Source of the DNA: Diphasiastrum complanatum
Taxonomy: Eukaryota > Streptophyta > Lycopodiopsida > Lycopodiales > Lycopodiaceae
DNA: 64,000 bases
Assembly: GCA_029204225.1 (NCBI GenBank)
Contig: CM055097.1
Span: forward strand, 68,921,545 to 68,985,544
Direction: 5' to 3'
Positions 43,085 through 55,447 of this stretch are shown in pieces (the stretch's first letter is position 1; the number at the start of each line of letters is the position of its first letter). A program made the position numbers and the translations under genes. The notes beneath the pieces were generated by a model that was not told the DNA's origin, ran no database searches, and was given only the letters and a program-made list of their open reading frames with translations.

Positions 43085-44850
43085 TCCCATTGCAGGTCCA
43101 AGCTCATCTACTTTTGATGAACAACATATCAACGACGAATCCAAAGATGATGTTTTAGTTCGACAACTATAGCATGATGAAAATGATCAACTTCCTCTAT
43201 TACCCAGAAGATCATCAAGAGCTAGCAGACCACCTATCAGGTATATCGATGAGTCTACATCCTACCTTGTTCAGGAGCTGACGACTGTCGAAGAGGCACT
43301 CAATCAGCCCGATTCCGATCTCTGGAAAGAAGCTATGGATAAAGAGTATTCATCTCTTATCAAGAACCAGACATGGACGATTGTCGAATTATCTGTTAGC
43401 AGAAACATAGTTGATTGCAAATGGATTTTCAAAGTCAAGTACAAAGCAGACGGAGCATCGACAGAAGAAAAGCTCAACTTGTCACTAGAGGATTTTCTCA
43501 GGTATACAACATCGATTACACTGAGACTTCATTCCAGTAGTCAAGTATTCTTCTATTCGACTTTTATTATCGTTTGCTGTTGCAACAGACAAATGGATGT
43601 ACAGACAACATATCTTAATGGATTTATTGAAGAAGGCATCTACATGGTGCAACCCGAAGGTTATATTATCGAAGGTAAACACAATCATGTGTGTAAACTC
43701 CATAGGACACTTTATGGCTTGAAGCAATCTGCTCGAGCATGGTTTCAAAGGATCAATACTTTTCTTATTGATCATGGCTATACGCCAAGCTCTTCAGATT
43801 CGAATGTTTACTTCAAGATAATGCAACAATCTTTTATCATTATCACTTTATATGTGGACAACACATTGCTCTTTGGCAACAATATCGATCTGATAAACGA
43901 AGACAAGGCAATGCTATCTTCTGAATTCGACATGATCGATTTGGGTGAAGCTCATTTTTGCCTTTGTATTCAAATCCACAGAGATGGAAATTGAAAGTTG
44001 ATCTACATTACTCAGCAGAGGTATATCTACAATATGTTAGTCAGATATAATCTAGTTAATTGCAAGTTAGCTCTTTCACCAATGGAACCAGGTCTCAAAT
44101 TGTTGAAGGACCAATGTCCCCAAATAATCAAAGAGAAGGAGCAGATGTGTGAGTATCCGCATCACTCGATAATAGGATCTCTTATGTACGCAATGATCTG
44201 TACCAGGCCAGACATAACTTTTGTAGTCAGCTCCCTAAGTCAATTTATGACTAACCCTGGTATAACACATTGGAAGGCTCTTATCAGAGTTATGAGATAT
44301 CTTCAAGCTACTATGGATTTTTGCATTTGTTATGGAGTAGTTGACAATGACAAACTCAATTTACTTAGTGGTTACATAGATGCAAGCTGGGCAAGAGATG
44401 TAGACTCTCGTAAATCCACTTCTAGATTTACATTCTTCCTCAACAATGGTCCAATTTCCTAGAACAGTCGCAAGCAATCTTCAATAGCTCTATCTTCTAC
44501 AAAATCAGAGTATATCGCAGCCTCACAAGCTACAAAAGAAGCTATTTGGTTGTGGAACTTACTTTCAGATATCGGTCTGAACCAATATGCTCCGACATTA
44601 TTATTTTGTGATTATCAAAGTGCCATTGCCTTGTCAGCCAACCTAGGTTTCATTCCATGAGTAAGCACATTAATTTAAGTATCATTGTGTCAGAAGCAAA
44701 GTTCTCGACAAAGAGGTCAGATTGCAGCACTGTCGAATGCAAGATATGACAGCAGATATTTTTACCAAAGCATTAAGCTTGGATGCACACAGAAAGTTCT
44801 GTGCAGAACTAAGTTTGAAAGTCAAGGCATTCATGGATTCAGATTAAGGG
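43085..44850 (+). pseudogene. Copia D reverse transcriptase and RNase H, active site mutated
   Basis: Plus strand, homologous to copia C and colinear with its missing RT. The linker (RSSRASRPPIRYIDE, 43.2 kb) is followed by QPDSDLWKEAMDKEYSSLI, RT blocks LYGLKQSARAWFQRI (43.71 kb) and the active site LYVDNTLLFG, where the second catalytic Asp of YVDD is Asn. Then come MICTRPDITFVVSSLSQF and RNase H (GYIDASWARDVDSRKSTS). Stops at about 43995 and 44460. Upstream it joins a primer-site-like TGGTATCAAAGCC (43048), indicating loss of gag to integrase. Confidence 0.88.
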
Positions 44851-44855
44851 AGAGT

Positions 44856-45190
44856 ATTAGATTATTCTCCTACTAATCGACTAATCGACATTTTAACCTT
44901 CATCCAATTCTTATCCAGACCTGTAGTTTTCTTTGTGTTTCTACACAGTCTACAGAACTACTCAGAAATGGCTCACAACGTTTATTGACACCATTCTCTG
45001 TAATCATTTGTAATTGATAAATATCTTATTGTTTTGTCTGATTTATTCAATACATCATTGTTTGGCTATGAAATCACTTTAGTACTAACGATTTCAAAGT
45101 TGGTTACGAAAAGATTGAACGTGACTTCTGTCATTATAGCTTTGTTCAATATTGATAGACATAGTTATGCAATACGAAAGAAGGCTTATA
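44856..45190 (+). mobile_element. Copia D 3' LTR, shortened
   Basis: After GATTAAGGGAGAG, TATTAGATTATTCTCC matches the copia C LTR start. Its later part (45040-45180) matches the copia C LTR end region, with the middle several hundred bases missing. Confidence 0.72.
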
Positions 45191-45378
45191 CTGTTGTGCT
45201 CGATAAGTCGCTTACAGTCTTCAACTTGTCGAACCAACTCACTTGACCTGTCTCTTTCCAACACATCGATCACTCATTTTTTTTTCTCCATTGCTCTTAG
45301 TTTTTTGATGGATTACAACTTCTTGGCTATTGTTTTTTATTATTTAGTTTGTTTTTTTGAACTTAAAAAAAAAAAACA

Positions 45379-45525
45379 ATGAAGTCAAGTGAAACACCAC
45401 CAAATGTACAAAAACTGAAGGATTCCATCAGACGCTTGTCTCTATTGCATTCTATTGCTAAAGCTATGGCAACTATAGAAGAGCTATTGGCACGAGTATC
45501 TATGCTTCATGTTGAGAAAACTTGA
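45379..45525 (+). CDS. Short open frame, 48 aa, not recognised
   Basis: ATG follows a 12-base A run. The product is helical and amphipathic (LKDSIRRLSLLHSIAKAMAT), with no similarity I recognise. It sits between the copia D LTR and the ORF A promoter block. It could be a chance frame or a relic 3' exon. Confidence 0.2.
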   Translation: MKSSETPPNVQKLKDSIRRLSLLHSIAKAMATIEELLARVSMLHVEKT

Positions 45526-45714
45526 GAATATACCATAAGAACTGTCAACATGGTGAATGAATGAGACTCAACCATTTCTTTATAGCTCATAATGGCAGTT
45601 ATTATGTTGGTTTGCTCGACAAGATCAAAGTTGGTATGGAAAATTTTACAAGAATCAAGGACGAAACGTATCAAAAGATTCATTCAAAGATGAAATGAGT
45701 TTTGCCTTTGTGTG

Positions 45715-46194
45715 CGAGAGATCACTTATGGCAAGGGTTCAATTCTCGTAGACTGTCTAAACCCTTGCATAACCTTTGCAGGGCAGTCAAATCACCTTCT
45801 GAAGCTTCGTAGACTTCTCTGATGTCTTAGAATTTTGCGAAGAAGGTCCCTACAAAAATTTGGGTGGAACAAAGCTGGGAAAAGTGGATTTCACCTAATA
45901 CACACTCTAAATTTTGCTATATAAGGGTAGAATTCGAGTCATTTGTCACTTTGCCTAGCAAAGCTCTGCTGAAATTTTAAGAAAAATTTCCACGTTCTCC
46001 GTTTGCTACCAAAACTCTTACTGGCCATCATCTGCACTCTCTGAACTCAGATCTGTGCTCAATACCATCGTTGCCACTATCCATTTCCCATTTTCCGTTG
46101 TTGTCCACTTTTCCAAGCCTTTTTATCGTTTTCACCGTTTCTGTCATTTTTTTACCACTTTTCCTTGTAACAAACTCTAACTACCACTGCTAAC
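45715..46194 (+). other. Promoter block of ORF A copy 3
   Basis: Matches the distal 480 bp of the blocks at 11281-11760 and 28312-28800, including the GTCTAAACCCTTGCA-type motifs, the TATA string and the pyrimidine-rich leader. No integrase precedes it here; the copia D LTR does. Confidence 0.6.
45918..45925 (+). promoter_or_regulatory. TATA box of ORF A copy 3
   Basis: TATATAAG in GCTATATAAGGG followed by GAATTCGAGTCATTTG, 277 bp before the ATG at 46195. Confidence 0.75.
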
Positions 46195-48204
46195 ATGGCC
46201 TTTTCTTCCTCCTTTGATGACTCTAGCACCAAGGAGGTGATCCAGTGTGAAATACCATCCACCACCCTGATCTGGCCATTGCCTTCTGATGCCCTGATCA
46301 AACCATGGCTTCAGATGGCTGGTCAACTTCTTGAAGCAATGGGTTTTTACCCAACGCTTTTTAGTTCTGACATTAACATGGGCCTTTCCCTTCACGCTTA
46401 CACCACCTGGGACGCGCGGAAGATGCGTTTCCACTTCTTGTACCAAAGTACCACGTACAAGGTATGCATTAATACTAACTCAATGATCACCGTTAGCATA
46501 ATGTCTGGTGATCGTCAACCAAACTCCCATCGTAGGCAAAGACCTTGATAAGGCCATTCATCACCCAGATTGCCCAAGAGGTTTCGATCCAAACTAATAA
46601 CAGGTACCTGATAGAGGCTATCATGGACCCAGTAATCCAGATAGGGGCGCACTTGTTAAACAACTTCCTGTTTGTTTCAACATTTCAAAAGGACCGAATC
46701 CAGTCCAAGTTGCTCAGTCAGATTGTGGAGTCCTTTTTGGGATTCCCTGGCCCCACATTAGTGTCATACGATTGGCATACTTTTCTTATTCATGAACTAA
46801 CCATTTCTATCAAACCTAACTCTCGTGATCATATCGCAGTAGGTCCCCTACTGTGTAACTTCCCTCACACCCCCCACCTCTCCATCGAAGCTTGCCGAGG
46901 GCGACAAACCGTTGCCTGATGATGCATTTGTACAGACACAATTTGTGCCATCGCCAGATCGTGCCGATCTCACTGCACCTGATGGCCAGACAACCCCGGA
47001 GAAGCTGATAGAAGATGACGACAACACAGTGCAAGTCGTCGGGGCCGCGACAACACAAGCCCCTGTCAACGCAAGTGTGGTGGCTATCCCTACAAATATA
47101 TTGATGGCCTACCAAGCCTTGGGTACCTTCATCCAGGATGCGATAGCAGCCAGAACCTCCTTGGATAGTCGGGTACTGCAACTTGCCAAAAATAACACAC
47201 AACTACGATCCGAGACCCAAAAGCTGCAGCATGAACTGCTAATAGCTTAGCAACACGAGTAGATGAGCACCGGGAGATCCAGAAGCGGCAGGAAAAGGAA
47301 GACGACTTAAGTTAGTATATCGAAAGCCTCTTCACAGCAATCAAGAATGCTTCAACAAAGGTGCAAGAGCTTCAAGCAGAAGCCTCCCAAGACTTGCCCC
47401 ACTCCAGGCACAGCTACAGATCTATGAAACAAATAATGCAAGGCTTAGAACGGAGGTGCAAGCTTTACAACAGGAAAAAATCACCTGGTTAGCTCAACCC
47501 GCACCTGATTCAAGGCCACTCTCCCAAGCAGAGATGAATCTCTTCAGGCATCAGGTGCAGGTATATAGCCAGACACTCAACAACTACCAGGCGGAGTTCG
47601 ACAAGTATATGTCAAGCGCAAATTAGGAGCTCGCCCACGGAAAGCAAGCCCTCAAGGCTTGTCAAAGGTTTATGGAACAGAAACCTCAGTTAGCCTCAGT
47701 GGTAATTCCAACGCCACCCGTTTTTGACGCTGCACAGGCAAGCTCCAGCCAAGGACATGGAAAAACAAGCAACAGGGGCAAAAATTGATCAAGATCAAGG
47801 ATCGGGGGCACAAGATCAAGGGCCTCCTGATATAGAAACGGACAATCAAGGACAAGATCAGAGCCAAAGCCAAGGGGAGGGCCAAGCCTCCACATCTAGA
47901 GGCTCATGATCCATATCTGCCAACTGCGTCTTCCGATGCCCAAAATCCGTGGAAGAAAAAATTAACAAGTTCCTATCTAAATATCCCCACGAGTCTTCAA
48001 GAGGCGGCTGACAAATTTCAGTCTCATCACATACCATCAAGGGAAACGAGCTGCAAGCACTCCCTGCCCTCCCACCACAACCAGAGTGGCACCAACAGCT
48101 ATTTGAGCGCGACCTTGTGGCCATCAGGCCATATGTGACGAGTCCACAACAACTCAGGGTGAACGCGCATTTCCTACCATGCACACGAAGATCCAAATGG
48201 GCAG

Positions 48205-48206
<2 letters not shown>
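46195..48206 (+). pseudogene. ORF A copy 3 (unrecognised gene family)
   Basis: Plus strand. MAFSSSFDDSSTKEVIQCEI at 46195, then the N-terminal domain (WPLPSDALIKPWLQMAGQLL, MGFYPTLFSS, FHFLYQSTTYKVCINTNSM, MSGDRQPNSHRR). A one-base shift occurs at about 46545, then TNNRYLIEAIMDPVIQIGAH, LVSYDWHTFLIHELT and HIAVGPLLCNF. The Ser/Thr/Pro linker is deleted relative to the other copies. The acidic MPDDAFVQTQFVPSPDRADL block and coiled coil (LDSRVLQLAKNNTQLRSETQ) follow at 46912-47250, then a Gln-rich helical region (47.3-47.7 kb) and QLRVNAHFLPCTRRSKWAE. It ends at a CT microsatellite at 48207. Shifts and stops are present, so no full-length product is predicted. Confidence 0.72.

Positions 48207-48293
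<87 letters not shown>
48207..48293. repeat. (CT)n microsatellite
   Basis: About 43 uninterrupted units, placed exactly where copy 3 of ORF A stops matching copy 2. Confidence 0.95.
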
Positions 48294-48295
<2 letters not shown>

Positions 48296-48304
48296 GAACT
48301 CCAT

Positions 48305-48768
48305 TGTGTCTTAACTATTTGATTCCACATAATTAGAGATATCCAAGAGAGTGAAAGTCATTCAAGGAATAGAGATAGTTATTTAATCTGTAGCTAGCTA
48401 AGTAAGATCATTCACACAGTGCACCACTACTGTAAACCATTCTTGGACACAGGATTGTGATTTGATTGTTGTATTCACAACAACTTAATTCAGATTCTGT
48501 ATTTTCTTATGTGTATAGCACTACGAATGCTTTCTGATAATTTTCTTTCTCAATTGACATTCACTCAAGTCAGAATGTCTAATCTCGAAGGAAGCATGGC
48601 TGTCTTAGACACCTTATTGTTTCGCTTCCTTCATGCTTGTCTCTGACACCTAGCAAGACATTCCTCCATTCAATCTAAGTCAATGTTGATGTTGTAGTTT
48701 GGTAAAGTTCTTTATGTTGGAGCTCTGTTTCCTATTCCACACCTGATTTCTTCAAGAGCCCTCCAACA
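48305..48768 (+). mobile_element. 5' LTR of copia F (start approximate)
   Basis: Ends CTCCAACA before a primer-binding site. The segment 48470-48700 is repeated at 49940-50160, the partial 3' LTR. It contains two ATGGCTGTCTTAGACACC-like units. Confidence 0.75.
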
Positions 48769-48771
48769 AAG

Positions 48772-48784
48772 TGGTATCAAAGCC
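48772..48784 (+). promoter_or_regulatory. Primer-binding site of copia F
   Basis: TGGTATCAAAGCC, one base different from the initiator-Met complement used by copia E and C. Confidence 0.82.
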
Positions 48785-48842
48785 ACCGTTCCAAACTACT
48801 ATCAACATTCGAAACTGTTTTACTATACTTAGATCATTCATC

Positions 48843-49535
48843 ATGGAAGGAACATCTTCAGAAATCCACTTGATCAACAAGTTCAACGGTGATGGCTTTC
48901 ACATGTGGAAGTTCAAGATGAAGATGATACTCACAGAAAAAGAACTTTGGAGATACATCAATGGTTTAATTGCCAAGCCGGATGAACCTGGCATGTTGAC
49001 CACTTGGGAAGCTAAGGATGGCAAAGCTCTTGCCATTGTATCTCTGAATCTCAAAGATTCACAAATATCTCACGTAGCTAATTGTTCCAGCTCCAAAGAG
49101 GCATGGGACATTCTTACCGGTCTATACGAAGCAACAGATGTATCGACTTGTCTCTTCTTGAGAAAGTTCGTGTCACTCAAGATGAGTGAAACAGCCTCAA
49201 TCATTGATCATCTAAATGAGTTCAAACAGCTACCCAATCAGTTAGCTGCAGTAGGTTCGCCAGTATCGGACGAAGATGCTAACATGTCTCTTATGTCCAG
49301 TCTTTCTCTCTCTTACGACAATCTAGTATTGCTACTTAGCAATGCTCTTAACCTATCTCTACAAAAGGTGACAGCAAGTTTATTACATAAAGAAGTAAGA
49401 AGGAAAAGCTTATCCACATCAAATTCGAAGATAGTTGCTCTCTATTCAAAGAAGCAACAGCTCCAGAAAAAAAAATCTTCGAAAGACAAGAAGACAAAAG
49501 TTGAACAAACTGATTCAGACCAGCAATCACAATAG
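48843..49535 (+). CDS. Copia F Gag, intact 230-aa open frame
   Basis: Capsid-like UBN2-type Gag. The ATG at 48843 is chosen because the domain begins right after (IHLINKFNGDGFHMWKFKMK); the open frame upstream overlaps the primer site. Motifs: AWDILTGLYEATDVS, LFLRKFVSLKMSE, MSLMSSLSLSYDNLV. Lys-rich end (KKKSSKDKKTK). It ends at 49535, and the zinc-knuckle region continues degraded in another frame. It is among the few undamaged frames here, so this small element could supply a capsid protein in trans. Confidence 0.82.
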   Translation: MEGTSSEIHLINKFNGDGFHMWKFKMKMILTEKELWRYINGLIAKPDEPGMLTTWEAKDGKALAIVSLNLKDSQISHVANCSSSKEAWDILTGLYEATDVSTCLFLRKFVSLKMSETASIIDHLNEFKQLPNQLAAVGSPVSDEDANMSLMSSLSLSYDNLVLLLSNALNLSLQKVTASLLHKEVRRKSLSTSNSKIVALYSKKQQLQKKKSSKDKKTKVEQTDSDQQSQ

Positions 49536-49935
49536 CACAATCGACAATATGAAAATCCCAAGACCAGACTCTTCTTCAAGTACTACAAGAGAACCAATCA
49601 CAACATCAAGGACTGTCGAGTTCTCAAGCATAACGAAGCAAAGAAGAAGATGCAGCAAGATGGAGGATCTGATTCTACCAGAACCTCTCTCGAAGTCCCA
49701 ACACTGTTAATGATACAAGATGAACCCATTAGAGGAGCCATGGATAGGTACCTCAATTATGGTGCTTCTCAACACATGACTTCATGTAAGTCCTTATTTG
49801 AAGACCTCACACCAGCATATTCGAAGTATGTCTATTTCGGTGACTCAAATACACTACAGATTGAAGGCAAAGGATCCATTCGTCTATATCTTCGAAATGG
49901 TAAATTGATGTTGCTCAAAGATGTGCTATACTCTG
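49536..49935 (+). pseudogene. Copia F knuckle and protease remnant
   Basis: A degraded knuckle (FKYYKRTNHNIKDC-like; first Cys replaced) is followed by protease DRYLNYGASQHMTS, where the catalytic DSGA reads NYGA. The frame ends at MLLKDVLY and joins directly to 3' LTR sequence, so integrase, RT and RNase H are deleted. Confidence 0.8.
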
Positions 49936-50165
49936 ATCGTTGTATTCACATCAGATTCTCTATTTTCTTATGTGTATTGAATGCTTTCTAGTAATTTTCT
50001 TTCTCATTTGACACTCACTCAATTCGGAATGCCTAATCTCGAAGGAAGCATGGCTATCTCAGACACCTAATTGTTTCGCTTCTTTCATGGTTGTCTCTGA
50101 CACCTACCAAGACATTCCTCCATTCAATCTAAGTCAATGTTGATGTTGTAGATTGGTAAACTTCT
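49936..50165 (+). mobile_element. Partial 3' LTR of copia F
   Basis: Repeat of about 48470-48700 with scattered substitutions, joined in mid-LTR to the protease remnant. Confidence 0.8.
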
Positions 50166-50399
50166 GTAGGGACGTAGATCTGTTGTAGTAGTAGCCCTCT
50201 TGCCTGTCAACAAGGGTTAGAACGCTGGATTGGTGCCTAAATATGTAAAGATGCAACTTTTAGATACTTCTCTACTTTTACACTAGCTCTATCACCCTTA
50301 ACGCTACCCACCGCTAACTCTACTCCGCTAAACTAACAGTTCACATGGTTTGAGTGAAGGGAAAGAGAAGAGTAGAAGAGAGAGAGAGGGAAAGAGAGA
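50166..50399. other. Unassigned transposon-rich spacer
   Basis: AG-rich (GAGAGAGAGGGAAAGAGAG at about 50380). No coding signal. Confidence 0.4.
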
Positions 50400-50983
50400 A
50401 AGAGTGAGAGAGATTTGAGATGGAGGTTGGCTCAAATGCTCAATATCATTGCTTATGGAGAAACATTAACTAGCATAAACTAGACATAGCAAATGGGAAA
50501 TAACACACAAATCACCAAAAAGCATAAGCAAAGAGTGATTAGCAATTGAGGATGCTTGAGCTCCCAAAATGATAGAGTCTCCTCCCCTCTATTAAGCATG
50601 AAAAATAGAGTACAAATGGTGGCTTTTTATAAATGAGGAAGGCCCTTGCCCCAAAATCCTATTGGCTAATATGTACATTGATCCTATCCATTCATCTTGG
50701 ACCGAACTTAATCCAAGGGTCCACAAAAAGTACATTAGAAAGCACAAGATTCATGTAAGTCCAAAATTGGACCCAGCTAAAAAAGGTTAATACTAAGTTC
50801 TAACTTGACTTTGGGCCTCAAGTTTTATTTTAATTACAAAAGGGCCCAAGTCTATTATTTCTATTTACATTTAACTTGCGTGCTCATTGGGCCATGGGCT
50901 TATCCGTGCAGGAAGCCATGCCCTCGCAACACATTTATTCACCCACTTTATTTATTTGCTCTGTGTTGGGAATACCCCCAACA
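50400..50983 (-). mobile_element. LTR-B copy 2
   Basis: Starts TGTTGGGGGTATTCCCAACA on the minus strand at 50983 and matches 21846-22356, including the TTTATAAAAAG TATA region and the GGGCCCAAGTCTATTATTT-like stretch seen on the plus strand. The outer end is approximate. Confidence 0.75.
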
Positions 50984-52045
<1,062 letters not shown>

Positions 52046-55000
52046 ATTACATCTGAATAGCACATAAGAATTCTTAAAGCGCAAAGCAATATAACATAGT
52101 ACATCAATTGAACTTTGACACAATGAGAAGCTATGACTAGAACATTCCTAGATTGACTTAATAACATCATGCACCAACAATCCTTCTCGCCATTCATGCC
52201 AAGGCATGTTCTTGTCACTTCAATCCCCATCGTCCTTTTCAATGTAGCTTTACTCATTCGATCAACCAACTGTGAAAAATGCTAGAATTATGCTTGGTCA
52301 AGGCCAAATCTATGTATATAGGATGATTACACATGTGTGGATCTTGTTCCCACATATGAAATAGATGTACTTTTCATGTAGTACAATCATATAGCTTGTA
52401 CATATAGTTTAAATCAAGTTCTATTGGCTAAAAAGGCCAAAATCATGTTTTTTTAGTCATACGCCACATGGCATCAATCTAGAGATTGCATGAAGCCACA
52501 TCATGAGATTAGGTGTCAAAATCCATGTGTAGAGGTCTGCTCACACGTGTGGAATAAGTTGAGGAAGTCGAATTTGCACTTCTAGAAGAGTTTTTCCTAG
52601 TTCTCTACATAGAAGAAAATGGACCAAAAGTGCTCAAAATAGAAGGTTTTGTCCAAGTGTCAATTTTGCATGATGAATCATCACATGAAAAAGCACCCTC
52701 ACACATGTGAGATTAGAGGGATGATCAGTACCACGAGCTCCCACTTTTTGTTTGTATATATAGAGCCACATTTGGCCATAATCAACAAGAAACTCCAATC
52801 TTGGTTTTGGAGGCAATTCTTGTCAATTTCATCATTTGTCTTGATTTTTCTTGATAGTTTTGAGTTCCTATCATATTGTACTTTGATTTCAGGCTAGATT
52901 CCGTACTTTGACAGGTTTTCACACATGTGAAAACCAGCAAGTACAATTCCCTTTCATTTATGATTGTTCTTGTTAGATTTTCTCGTCTAAATTTGATCTA
53001 GATTGATCTAAATCTTGTGTATATTGATAGATCAATTGTATCTAACATCCAATCACTCTTGTGAATCAGTTTAGGATCCATTCTTGGACCAATTTTGCAG
53101 TTTTCCACACCAACATCTCCTTCATTATTTATCGTGCCATCTTGAGATAAAGCACAATTGGAAGCTTATGTGTTTACTCTTCTTGTGGGACCTTTGTCTT
53201 TGCATTTGTAAGTCACTATGATTAGCAAGAAGTTTGTTAGAGTTCATAATAACAATAATATGGTAACCAAATTAACATGTCTTATTGGATCTATTGCATT
53301 TTAATTATTTGATTGGCATATTACTGCTTGTTCATATTGCCAATTACATGCATGGAAGTGTATATAGCAACAGTCCCTAGTAAACTTGACTTATTTTGCA
53401 GCTATGCCATGCTTGGATGTCTGCAACCTTACACATGTTTGCTCACATATTAATCATTGTATGAATTAGGGACACAATCCTAGAAGCATAATGCTAAAGT
53501 TGAAACTATTTCTAAATACATCATAAAAGAATGACATTTCATGATACAACCAGTACCTTCTACATGACTTTAGAAACCTAGTCAAATCTAAGGCAATGTT
53601 ATTTTGAGAAGGCACCATGCGGAGCTCGAAGATAAAGAAGTGCATTCACTTAATTAAATTGTTGGTTTAGGTTCAAGGAACCAACAACACAAGTCACAAA
53701 AATAGAGAAAAAAAACTTGTACTCATGACCAACTTGTTTAGGGTTCATAATTTAGATTCACACATGTTCATTAACTACTACAATATATGAACATTAATTG
53801 TTGTATGAGCTTGGAACATAACCTTAGAAACATAATCTTATGATTAGTGATTGCTCATTACTTCATCAGTTTAGGGATCAAGAAACCAACAACACAAGAC
53901 ATGAGAATGAGAAAAATACATATGTAGACTTAGACTCATTGCCAACACGAGACACGACCATGCATTCATTACAAGATATGAGAAACAATCATCACTAGCT
54001 CCTCAACTATGAGAAAATGTTAAGGCAACATCAAATTTAAAGTGCATATGAAAGTAGATAGAATTTTCAAAAGAATGACATTTACGAGAGACTTGCAGTT
54101 GAACTTTGATTGAATCGAATGTATAAATTATAACAATTATATATATTAGAGTAGTGAAATGGTAATCTAGACATTAGCAATTTATAATAACCCTTCATAT
54201 TAACTATTTAAGACCATACAAACTTATCAAACAAAGAGTTATATCTAGACCTATTTTGAACTTCTTTGGCCCATATGGCCTACGTGTTGGAGTGCAACTA
54301 CGTGTTGAAATGATCTTATTTGCAACTATTGTATGGACTGGCCTAACTTGATCAAATGAACTATATTCTCTGATTTATTTCAACTATTAGATAGAGACAA
54401 AACAAACTTCTCAACACTTCTAAAATGTCTATCCATGATCACGATAATCCTATTGGCAAAAAGAATATTTATTTTCAAGTTAGGTGAAATCCAACTATAC
54501 TCATTAGGGCTTTCACATCCAATGAAGTGGAAAAGGGTTATCGGTGTGTCCATTGTCACTATGCAACAATTCCAACACTACAATCACAACTTTTCTTTCC
54601 TACAAATGAATATCAAATAAACATCTATTTTCTTTTGAAGTGAAAGATCCTACAAGTTTGAACCTATAGAGGGGACAACTAGAGTGTGTATGTCAAAAAA
54701 CACCTTATTAGCTCGGATCTCACAAGCTAGGTCATATGAAATTGATCATTTTTTAGTGTCTAGAATATAGGGTCTAACTCGACCGAATGGAGTTCAAATC
54801 ATGAATTGGTAGTTACAACCATTAGAGGAAGTGAGAAATGCATGCAACGAAACAAACCTTACTTGGATTAGGACAATCATCAAATAGTCTAGATTTCAAA
54901 TTCCAAATTTGACCTAAAGAATAAGTTTAAAGAACTTGTGCCCAATCCTAGTACCACAACTACAATTTGTTGTTGGTGAGCACCATACTTTTAATCAACA

Positions 55001-55119
55001 ACCATCACTAATTCCTAGGACAGCCTTCTCAAGAGTCATCATTGTATCTTTAGCAAGTAGTGTTTGGGTCGTTTGAAACGATCTTGGTAGAGCTCGTAGC
55101 AGGTATGTCCTCCTTTTAA
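52046..55119. other. 3 kb AT-rich stretch with no recognised gene
   Basis: No domain-bearing open frame. Palindromic ACACATGTG/CACACGTGTG motifs recur (about 52330, 52535, 52695, 52920). Could be an ancient LTR or plain intergenic DNA. Confidence 0.5.
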
Positions 55120-55447
55120 GGGAAGTTGTAGCTTTTTCGAAAAAGCGAAAAAGCCGAAATGCGAAAAAACCGACTTTAGGACAAAAACTAGTTCTAAGGC
55201 AAATGTCGCTTTTCTGAGGGTGAGTGTCCCTATTTCTAAGGGTCTAATCCTTTCTAAGGCATTTTAGGGACAATGTCGCCTTTTTTGCAAGAATGCGAAA
55301 AATGCGACAGTGTTGGGAAAAGTTCTCAAAATTATTTTTTAAGTGTTTTAGACCTAGGGATGAAATTTCTTCATGACCCAAAAACCGAACTGTGCGACAA
55401 AACAGTTCAAAAATGTAGACTGTGCGAAACTAGTTCAAAATGCACAG
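55120..55447 (-). mobile_element. Copia LTR fragment with GCGAAAAATGCGACA module
   Basis: Contains GCGAAAAAGCCGAAATGCG, GAATGCGAAAAATGCGACAG and CAGACTGTGCGA-like units as in the copia C LTR. It abuts the truncated RT of copia G in mid-domain, so it is a rearrangement junction. Confidence 0.6.

Noticed and set aside
48117-48314. Ser/Leu-repeat and Glu/Arg-repeat open frames at 48.1-48.3, 51.4-51.6 and 63.0-63.2 kb
   Set aside because: Simple translations of CT/GA microsatellites.
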